This document shows, piece by piece, positions 58,076-64,000 of a stretch of DNA of 64,000 nt (position 1 is its first letter; each line of letters starts with the position of its first letter). Position numbers and translations under genes: made by a program. The stretch comes from Candidatus Nyctobacter psychrophilus (GTDB lineage: Bacteria; Vulcanimicrobiota; Vulcanimicrobiia; Vulcanimicrobiales; Vulcanimicrobiaceae), in the NCBI GenBank assembly GCA_014305025.1, contig JACRTY010000017.1:186001-250000 (forward strand), read 5' to 3'. The notes beneath the pieces are model-generated. The model was not told where the DNA came from and ran no database searches. It saw only the letters and a program-made list of their open reading frames with translations.

Positions 58076-59499
58076 CCGTCGCGGTGCTACTCCTTGCGCT
58101 CACCGGGCCCGACGTCGTTGCGCACGCCGCTCCACCGCCGCCCGAAACGGCGCGTCCCGCCGCACCGGCACCGACGTCCACGCCGCGCGTCCTTTCGCCG
58201 GTTCCCGGCGTAGCGGGTCTCGAATTTGGCGGACAACTCCGCGCGTACGAATTCGACCGCGAGAACGGCGTGCAGAACGTCTCGAACCCTAACCGTTCGG
58301 CCTTCAACGTCGGCGGTTTCCTGCACCTGGACTACGACATTGCACGGTCACCGCTGCATATCGCAACGAGCTATTTCGGCGCGTACCCGTTCGGCGCGAA
58401 CGGCCCGAAGGCGCAATACAATGCCGGGGTGGACAATACGGTGCCCGGCTTCGCGTTGTCGACCTTCGATGAAGCCTACCTGCGCTACCGCGACGCGCAT
58501 ACGAACGCGACGCTCGGTGATCAGATCATCAACACGCCGTGGGCCCTCGCCGCCGACACCCGTTTGAAGGCAGCCGCCTTTGAAGGCCTCGATGTCAATT
58601 ACACCTTGGGCTCCCACCTCACGCTGGGCGTCTCGCGCATGATCCGCTTCGAGGGCCGCACCTCATCCCTGTTCGAGCGCAATACGCTGTTGACGAGCAG
58701 TCCCGCCGGCGGCACGGCCTACAAAGCCCATGATACCTCAGGCTTTCTGCTGGCCGATATCACGTACCGCAGCAGCGCCGTCACGGCGACGGCCGACGAC
58801 TACCGTTTCTACGATATCGCGAACCTGTTCTACGCCGAAGCGCGGGCTTCGCTGGCGCCCATGTCGCCGTACCACCCGGCCGCCGCCGTCCAATACGTCA
58901 ACGAACATTCCACCGGGCGTGCGGTCGTCGGCCGCGTCGTCAACGAAACGTACGGCCTGCAGTTGAGCGCCAATCTCAACCGCAACGTGTTATTCGCCTT
59001 CGGTCTCGACACCGCACCGATGCACTACGAGACGACAACGGCGACTTCAGCCGCCGTTGTCGGGAAAGGCGTTTTCCTTCCCGCCGGTGGTACCACTGCG
59101 TCCGTCGCCCTGGGCGGCGGCCGCTACCGCGTCGCGTTCGGCGGCATCGCGTCGCCCTACACGGAATCGTATACCGCCGATCCGCTGTATACGACGAGCA
59201 TCTCGCAGGGTATGGTCGAGCGCCAGAGCCCCGGAACGGCGTACAAAGCGTCACTGACGTTCATGCCCGACAACAAACGCGTGCGCGGCATCCTGAGCGA
59301 AGCGTTCTACGACTACGGCAACCAACTCGGGTCCAATCGTACGTACGAAACCGACGTCGACGTAACGTACTACTTTAGCCCCGTAGCGACGACGCCGTAT
59401 AAAGGCGTCTCATTCCGCGAACGTTTCGCCAACCGCCAGCAGCCCACGCTGCCCTACGACTTCAAGTACATCCGCACGCAGCTGCAGTACGACTTCTAA
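58072..59499 (+). CDS. Beta-barrel outer-membrane protein (porin-like), paralogue 2
   Basis: A 475-residue paralogue of the protein at 55754-57208. The N-terminus (TVAVLLLALTGPDVVAHAA) is a signal peptide, followed by a Pro/Ala stretch and a beta-barrel ending [10 protein letters not shown]. Shared landmarks are NTVPGFALSTFDEAYLRYRD, RFEGRTSSLFERNTLLTS, QYVNEHSTGRAVVGRVVNET and SNRTYETDVDVTYYFSP. The start is the GTG at 58072 overlapping the exporter stop. A longer frame upstream lies in another frame of the exporter and is rejected. Its end overlaps the purK stop on the other strand by 4 bp. Confidence 0.72.
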   Translation: MTVAVLLLALTGPDVVAHAAPPPPETARPAAPAPTSTPRVLSPVPGVAGLEFGGQLRAYEFDRENGVQNVSNPNRSAFNVGGFLHLDYDIARSPLHIATSYFGAYPFGANGPKAQYNAGVDNTVPGFALSTFDEAYLRYRDAHTNATLGDQIINTPWALAADTRLKAAAFEGLDVNYTLGSHLTLGVSRMIRFEGRTSSLFERNTLLTSSPAGGTAYKAHDTSGFLLADITYRSSAVTATADDYRFYDIANLFYAEARASLAPMSPYHPAAAVQYVNEHSTGRAVVGRVVNETYGLQLSANLNRNVLFAFGLDTAPMHYETTTATSAAVVGKGVFLPAGGTTASVALGGGRYRVAFGGIASPYTESYTADPLYTTSISQGMVERQSPGTAYKASLTFMPDNKRVRGILSEAFYDYGNQLGSNRTYETDVDVTYYFSPVATTPYKGVSFRERFANRQQPTLPYDFKYIRTQLQYDF

Positions 59500-60644
59500 C
59501 GCGCAAGGCTCGGCGAGCGCAGGTCCGTCCACGAGAGTTTCGCGCGCCCGGTCTCGGCGCGAGCGAGGGCGTCCTCCACCGTCGAGGCGAGCACCGTGAA
59601 GTGCGCCATTTTGCGGCGCAGAGCGGCGTGGCGCTTGCCGTAAACGTGCAACTTGAGACCAGGATCGATCAGCAGGTCGGCAATCCCCGCAAGATGATCG
59701 CCCATTCCGCTGCCGAGGATGTTCTGCATGGCCGCGGGCTGGAAGAGACGCGGTTCGATCAGTGGCAGATCGCAAATTGCGCGCACGTGCGCTTCGTATT
59801 GCGAAACCTGCGTCGCATCGAGCGAATAATGACCGCTGTTGTGGACGCGTGGCGCGATCTCGTTGACGTACACGTCGTCGCCGAGAACGAAGAATTCGAT
59901 GCAATAGGCTCCGACGATGCCGAGCCGTTCCCCGATCGTCTGCGCCACCCAACGCACGCGTTGGGCCACGACGTCAGAAACGCGCGCGGGCACGATCGTG
60001 GTCGACAGCACGCCGCGGTCGTGCCGGTTTTCCGTAATGGGGAACGCGATGCTCGAGCCGTCCGTACCGCGCGCGCAGATGATCGACACTTCGAGATCGA
60101 ACGGCACGAAGCGCTCGTAGATCAGCGCTGAACCATTCGCTTCCGCGAAGCCCGCTTGCGCAGCTGCCTCATCACGTACGATCCACTGACCTTTGCCGTC
60201 GTAGCCGCCGCGCACGGTTTTAAGGACGGCCGGAAAGCCGATCTCGCGCATCGCGCGCGCCAACGCCGCGGCGTCGGTTACGCCGGCAAACGGCGCCACG
60301 CTGCAACCGGCATCGCGGACGAACGTCTTTTCCAGCATGCGGTCCTGCGCGATGCGCAGAACGTCGCCGCTAGGGCGAACGAGCCGCCGTTCGGCTTCCA
60401 GCGCCCTGACCGAGCCGAGCGGAATGTTTTCGAATTCGTAGGTCACGATGTCGGAGCGCGCGCCCAGTTCGCCGATGGCGCGCAGGTCGTCGTAGGCGGC
60501 CACGATCTGCTCGTCGGCGACCTGTCCGCAGGGCGAGTTCGGCAGCGGCTCAAGGGTCACGACGCGGTAACCCATGCGCTTCGCTTCGAGCGTCAACATG
60601 CGGCCGAGTTGGCCGCCGCCCAGAATTCCGATCGTTTCGATCAC
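59496..60644 (-). CDS. purK: 5-(Carboxyamino)imidazole ribonucleotide synthase
   Basis: An ATP-grasp enzyme of purine synthesis producing N5-CAIR from AIR and bicarbonate. The 382-residue protein opens [20 protein letters not shown]. It has [13 protein letters not shown], the ATP-grasp core [46 protein letters not shown] (metal site) and [20 protein letters not shown]. The GTG start overlaps the purE stop (4 nt), the standard purE-purK operon. Confidence 0.94.
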   Translation of the reverse strand: MIETIGILGGGQLGRMLTLEAKRMGYRVVTLEPLPNSPCGQVADEQIVAAYDDLRAIGELGARSDIVTYEFENIPLGSVRALEAERRLVRPSGDVLRIAQDRMLEKTFVRDAGCSVAPFAGVTDAAALARAMREIGFPAVLKTVRGGYDGKGQWIVRDEAAAQAGFAEANGSALIYERFVPFDLEVSIICARGTDGSSIAFPITENRHDRGVLSTTIVPARVSDVVAQRVRWVAQTIGERLGIVGAYCIEFFVLGDDVYVNEIAPRVHNSGHYSLDATQVSQYEAHVRAICDLPLIEPRLFQPAAMQNILGSGMGDHLAGIADLLIDPGLKLHVYGKRHAALRRKMAHFTVLASTVEDALARAETGRAKLSWTDLRSPSLAR

Positions 60645-61117
60645 AAGCGCGTCGCCGCGATCTGCGCCGCCGCCGTGGCCGTGCGTTCTTCCAATCGCCG
60701 CAACAGCGCACCATCGTCGAGCGCGAGGATGCGCGCCGCCAGCAGCGCGGCGTTCTGCGCGTTACCGACGGCCACCGTGGCAACCGGAACGCCGGCCGGC
60801 ATCTGCGCGATCGACAACAAGGAATCGAGGCCGTCGAGCGTCGCCGTGCGCACGGGAACGCCGATCACCGGAAGCTGCGTCTTGGCGGCCGTCATCCCCG
60901 GGAGGTGCGCGGCCCCCCCGGCTCCGGCGATGATGACGTTCAAGCCGCGGGCGGCGGCCGTGGAAGCATACTCGAACAAGAGGTCCGGCGTGCGGTGCGC
61001 CGAGACGATTCGCATCTCGTACGGCACCTCCAGCTCATCAAGCGTGGTGCCGGCAGAGCGCATCGTTTCGAGATCCGAGATGCTTCCCATGATGATGCCG
61101 ACGCGCGCGTTTTGCAT
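60641..61117 (-). CDS. purE: N5-carboxyaminoimidazole ribonucleotide mutase
   Basis: Converts N5-CAIR to CAIR, the partner of purK. It is a 158-residue Rossmann-like protein with [37 protein letters not shown] and [17 protein letters not shown]. The His in SAHRTP and the Ser/Asp in GSISD are the active-site residues of the family. The start ATG at 61117 is preferred over an extension to 61147. It is divergent from the glycosidase gene. Confidence 0.94.
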   Translation of the reverse strand: MQNARVGIIMGSISDLETMRSAGTTLDELEVPYEMRIVSAHRTPDLLFEYASTAAARGLNVIIAGAGGAAHLPGMTAAKTQLPVIGVPVRTATLDGLDSLLSIAQMPAGVPVATVAVGNAQNAALLAARILALDDGALLRRLEERTATAAAQIAATRL

Positions 61118-61230
61118 GCGGCCGTGACGTTCGCGCGCGCTTCCCAAGCGCCCTCGATCCCCGACACGCGCCCGAGTTCGAGCGCACCGCGTACGGAGGC
61201 GCCCTCGACGTGGTCGTGAAAGCGCGCGCG

Positions 61231-62421
61231 ATGGCTCCCTTTCTGCTCGGCATCAACTACTGGCCGCGAACGACGGCTATGGAGATGTGGCGGCGCTTCG
61301 ACCTGGGCGCGATCGACGACGACCTGGCGCGGATCGCTGAGTTGGGATTCAACGTGGTGCGGTTTTTTCTGCGCTGGGCTGACTTCCAGCCGGAACCCGA
61401 CGCCGTGGAACGCGGGGCCGCCACGGATTTCGTCCGCCTGCTCGATCGCGCGCACGCCCACGGCTTGCTGACGATGCCCACGCTTTTTTGCGGTCACATG
61501 AGCGGCGTGAATTGGCTGCCCGCGTGGTCCCTCGACCGCACGAATGCGAGCACGCGGTTCCGCACGATCGTGGGCGACGGAACCATCAGCCCGTACGGCT
61601 GCGGCGATTTTTATACCGGTGACCTCCTTGAACGGCAACGCATGCTCGCACGCCACCTCGGTGACCGCGCGCGCGATCACGCGGCGCTTTTGGCCTGGGA
61701 CCTCGGCAACGAGTTCTCCAACGTCCGCGCACCGCGTACGGCCCAAGAGGGCCGCGAGTGGAGTGCCGCACTCACGCAAGATCTATTCGAAACGTCGAAC
61801 GTCGCGGCGACGGCCGGCCTGCACGGTGAAGACATCGAAGAGGACCGGCACATTCGCCCATCCTCGATCGCGCAGCCGTGGCCGTTTGCGACCATGCATG
61901 GATACTCGGTGTACAGCAAGGTCGCGCGCGATCGCAGCGACCCCGAAGTCGTCCCGTTTCTGGCCGATCTGATCGCGTCGTTCGCGGGCAAACCGGTGTG
62001 CTTTACCGAATTCGGCAATCCGACGTGTCCGCACGGCGTACGCGAAATGAGCGGACATGCGTGTCTCGACGAAGACGAAATGACGCGCTACGCGCAGGCG
62101 GTGCTGGAGCGACTACACCAGCGGGGGGCGCTGGGCGCGTTCTGGTGGTGCTGGGCCGATTACGCGCGCGAGTTGGCCGACACGCCGCCGTTCGATCGCG
62201 CGAAGCATGAGCTGACGTTCGGCATCGTGCGTTGCGACGGCAGCGAGAAGCCCGTCGCGCAAACGCTGGCCGCATTCGCGCGCGAACGGCGCGAGGTGCG
62301 TGCCGGGCCGCAGCCGACGCTCGCCGACGAACAGCGGTACTACGCGGAGCTTCCGGATTCGCTCGGACGCGCGTACGACGTTTATCTGCGCGCGCACGGC
62401 GCCGCGGTCCCCCAGGCGTGA
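61231..62421 (+). CDS. GH5-like glycoside hydrolase
   Basis: A (beta/alpha)8-barrel hydrolase resembling GH5-like / cellulase-superfamily enzymes, 396 residues. The start [17 protein letters not shown] is typical of this group. Acid/base and nucleophile candidates are the Glu of [13 protein letters not shown] and the Glu of [10 protein letters not shown]. The pair NE and TEFG defines clan [16 protein letters not shown] and [15 protein letters not shown] are also characteristic. No signal peptide is seen, so it may act in the cytoplasm. The start at 61231 is chosen over GTG/ATG candidates at 61210-61216. The substrate is unknown. The stop overlaps the SDR gene. Confidence 0.7.
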   Translation: MAPFLLGINYWPRTTAMEMWRRFDLGAIDDDLARIAELGFNVVRFFLRWADFQPEPDAVERGAATDFVRLLDRAHAHGLLTMPTLFCGHMSGVNWLPAWSLDRTNASTRFRTIVGDGTISPYGCGDFYTGDLLERQRMLARHLGDRARDHAALLAWDLGNEFSNVRAPRTAQEGREWSAALTQDLFETSNVAATAGLHGEDIEEDRHIRPSSIAQPWPFATMHGYSVYSKVARDRSDPEVVPFLADLIASFAGKPVCFTEFGNPTCPHGVREMSGHACLDEDEMTRYAQAVLERLHQRGALGAFWWCWADYARELADTPPFDRAKHELTFGIVRCDGSEKPVAQTLAAFARERREVRAGPQPTLADEQRYYAELPDSLGRAYDVYLRAHGAAVPQA

Positions 62422-63587
62422 AGGCACGCCGCGTCGCCATCATCACCGGCGCGTCGTCGGGTATCGGACGCGCGCTGACGGAACGCGCGGTTCGCGCCGG
62501 ATGGGACGTGTTTGCAGTCGGGCGGCGTGCCGAGCGTCTGGCGGAACTCGAAGAACGTCTCAAGGGAGCGACCGGACGGCTCGCGACCGTGGCATTCGAT
62601 CTGCGGTCAGCCGGCGCAGCACCCCGCATCGTTCGTGCCACGCTGGAGCGTTTCGGCCGCATCGACGTGCTGGTCAACAACGCCGGCGGCGTCGCGGTCG
62701 GGTCGATTGCGCAGCAAAGCGACGACGCGCTGCGCGAGCAGATGGAAACGCACGTGATCGTGCCGCTGGCGCTCACGCGCGAAGCGCTGCCGGCGCTGCG
62801 TGAATCGCACGGTCACGTTTTCTACGTCGGCAGCGGCGTCGCGCGCATTCCGGTCGGCGCGCTCGGCGCATATCCGCCGGCCAAGGCCGCGGTTCGCAAC
62901 ATGACGCGCATCGTGCGCAACGAGCTACGGTCCGACGGCATCGCCGTCACCTACGTCGATCCGGGCGCGGTCGCAACCGAGTTCATGACGCGGGCGGGTT
63001 TTGCGGGACCGCCGCCGTCGCTTGCGGCCTCACCGTACACGGTCGCCCGCAAAATCTTCAACGCCTTCGAGACGCGGCGTCGGGTCGTCAATGCCGTGCC
63101 GTGGCAGACGGCGGTCGTCGCCTTCGCCGAAGCACTGCCGGCTTTGACCGACTTCATCGTGTCGCGTGCGCCGCAAATCGTCGTCGGAAAAACCGCGCCG
63201 GTGCTCGCGGACGGCGCCACGGCGGGCCCCGCCGCCGCGTCGCCCCCGCCGACGCCCTTGCCGGCCGCGGCGCAGCTCGCTGAACCCGCAGTGGCATCGC
63301 CGTCGCCATCGGGAGCCGTTGCACTTGAGTCGGCCTTCGATGCTGCCCTTGAGGCGCCGAGCGGACGGATGCGCAAGCTCAACTTGCGCAAAGCGTTCGT
63401 GCGTGAACTGCTCGTGCCGGACAACGAACTGGACCTCGGCGACGTCGCCTTGCGCTGGGCGGGAATGCCGAATAAGAACGAACGCGCACTGACCCACGAA
63501 GTTCTCGAAGCACTGGCCAGCGCGGGTTTCCTCGCGCGGATCGACGAGGAGCGCTACCGGGTGCTGCGCGCGGACGACGGCGCGTGA
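62418..63587 (+). CDS. Short-chain dehydrogenase/reductase with extra C-terminal domain
   Basis: A 389-residue SDR. The cofactor loop AIITGASSGIGRALTERAV, VLVNNAGGVAVGSI, the Ser in YVGSGVARI and the Tyr/Lys of GAYPPAKAAVRNMTRIVRNE form the usual active site. After about residue 255 a Pro/Ala-rich linker (TPLPAAAQLAEPAVASPSPS) leads to an about 80-residue helical region (MRKLNLRKAFVRELLVPDNE, EVLEALASAGFLARIDEERY). This extra region looks like a small winged-helix or dimer domain and is not part of the SDR fold. The GTG start overlaps the glycosidase stop. The role is unknown. Confidence 0.78.
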   Translation: MKARRVAIITGASSGIGRALTERAVRAGWDVFAVGRRAERLAELEERLKGATGRLATVAFDLRSAGAAPRIVRATLERFGRIDVLVNNAGGVAVGSIAQQSDDALREQMETHVIVPLALTREALPALRESHGHVFYVGSGVARIPVGALGAYPPAKAAVRNMTRIVRNELRSDGIAVTYVDPGAVATEFMTRAGFAGPPPSLAASPYTVARKIFNAFETRRRVVNAVPWQTAVVAFAEALPALTDFIVSRAPQIVVGKTAPVLADGATAGPAAASPPPTPLPAAAQLAEPAVASPSPSGAVALESAFDAALEAPSGRMRKLNLRKAFVRELLVPDNELDLGDVALRWAGMPNKNERALTHEVLEALASAGFLARIDEERYRVLRADDGA

Positions 63588-63772
63588 GTCGTTGCGCTCT
63601 TCCGCGTTTCGCCATGCCTTGCAGCCCAAACCACCGTAGGGCCAACGGCGTCATGGCTCAAAGAGCGCCGCATGCGTAGGCAAGCGAGTAGTTGAAAGCC
63701 GCGGGAGCGATGCTCGCCGTCTAACGGTGCGCCTGCCGAAGCGATGTTTCGTGCAGGGCCTGGTCGCGGACT

Positions 63773-64000
63773 TCATCGAGAACCCGACAGCGACCACGCT
63801 GCCACGTTCCAGAACGGGCTTTGATACGATGAACTGAAGCCGTGCAGGCGCGTCGTGTAGGCGTCCAGTTCGTCGGCTTCCCATAGGGCGATCACCGGCA
63901 GATCGGCCGCAATCAGTCGCTGGACCGCCGCATAATCGGCGAGACGCCGCGTGCGGTCGAACGTGCGCAGCGCGTCGGCATCCAAGCGATCGACTGCGGG
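63773..64000 (-). CDS. Peptide ABC transporter substrate-binding protein, C-terminal end (gene runs off the window)
   Basis: The frame is open to the right edge and the visible 75 residues are a C-terminal fragment. RLADYAAVQRLIAADLPVIA, LWEADELDAYTTRLHGFSSS and PFWNVAAWSLSGSR match the last lobe of family 5 solute-binding proteins, including the typical 'PFWNVAAW' close. The start lies beyond 64000. The 185-bp gap 63588-63772 before it contains no gene or clear regulatory site. Confidence 0.75.
   Translation of the reverse strand, partial: PAVDRLDADALRTFDRTRRLADYAAVQRLIAADLPVIALWEADELDAYTTRLHGFSSSYQSPFWNVAAWSLSGSR

Noticed and set aside
1-64000. tRNA, rRNA, tmRNA, CRISPR arrays
   Set aside because: Gaps were read for T-loop and anticodon patterns and for regular repeat/spacer arrays; none was found.
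1-64000. Insertion sequences, transposases, integrases or phage genes
   Set aside because: No such protein or terminal inverted repeat was recognised; only vapBC and the Uma2 genes belong to often-mobile classes.

Overview
The window is high-GC, gene-dense bacterial chromosome with many 1-11 nt gene overlaps and frequent GTG/TTG starts. It has outer-membrane-type beta-barrel proteins, a HemQ-type coproheme decarboxylase, paired DUF1501/DUF1800 exported proteins and a polyhydroxybutyrate (PHB) gene set. This combination fits an acidophilic or soil lineage such as Eremiobacterota/Vulcanimicrobiota (WPS-2), but that placement is inference and no rRNA gene is present to test it. No tRNA, rRNA, CRISPR array, insertion sequence or prophage was seen.

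Layout. 0-9.4 kb: partial TauE/SafE exporter, hemQ (minus), a small membrane protein coupled to a cyclopropane-fatty-acid-synthase-like methyltransferase, then a TPP enzyme, an enolase-superfamily enzyme and a large FAD/Fe-S oxidoreductase in tandem. 9.4-20 kb: housekeeping genes (panE-like, dut, nrdR, DUF5679, dprA, rlmH, argS, GNAT, hisC, and the overlapping pyrK-pyrD-pyrF-pyrE operon). 20-25.9 kb: a 47-codon gene with its own terminator, a DUF6249-like membrane protein, and a run of ECF sigma factor, putative anti-sigma partner, response regulator, histidine kinase and exported surface protein, then a Uma2 nuclease. 25.9-31 kb: GNAT, metallo-beta-lactamase-fold hydrolase, a small hypothetical, a four-domain multicopper oxidase, a broken Uma2 remnant and two small exported proteins. 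31-36.9 kb: a giant BTAD/AAA regulator coupled to phaB, then phasin, a PhaQ-like PadR repressor and a MaoC hydratase, i.e. a PHB locus. 37-40.4 kb: vapBC and DUF1501/DUF1800. 40.5-51.7 kb: methylcrotonyl-CoA carboxylase beta and alpha subunits and HMG-CoA lyase (leucine/isovalerate degradation). These are interrupted by a frameshifted HEAT-repeat gene, an EamA transporter, a DoxX protein, a YedY/sulfite-oxidase-fold molybdoenzyme and its cytochrome b. They are followed by a PLP enzyme and an amidohydrolase. 51.7-59.5 kb: DoxX, a TsdA-like dihaem cytochrome, a divergent exported DsrE-like protein, a glycosyltransferase, and two paralogous beta-barrel proteins flanking a second TauE/SafE transporter. 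59.5-64 kb: purK-purE, a GH5-like glycosidase, a short-chain dehydrogenase with an extra C-terminal domain, and the end of a peptide-ABC substrate-binding protein.

Themes. Several separate pieces point to inorganic sulfur chemistry: TsdA-like cytochrome, two DoxX proteins, DsrE-like exported protein, sulfite-oxidase-fold lipoprotein and two TauE/SafE exporters. No Sox genes are visible. The most distinctive sequence observations are: an ArgS with no recognisable HIGH motif; a multicopper oxidase whose copper motifs occur in reverse of the usual order; a perfect 18-bp palindrome with an extra half-site in front of the TauE-barrel pair; and a sigma-to-adhesin regulatory cassette in which consecutive reading frames overlap or nearly touch. 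All functional statements come from reading motifs by eye, without database searches.
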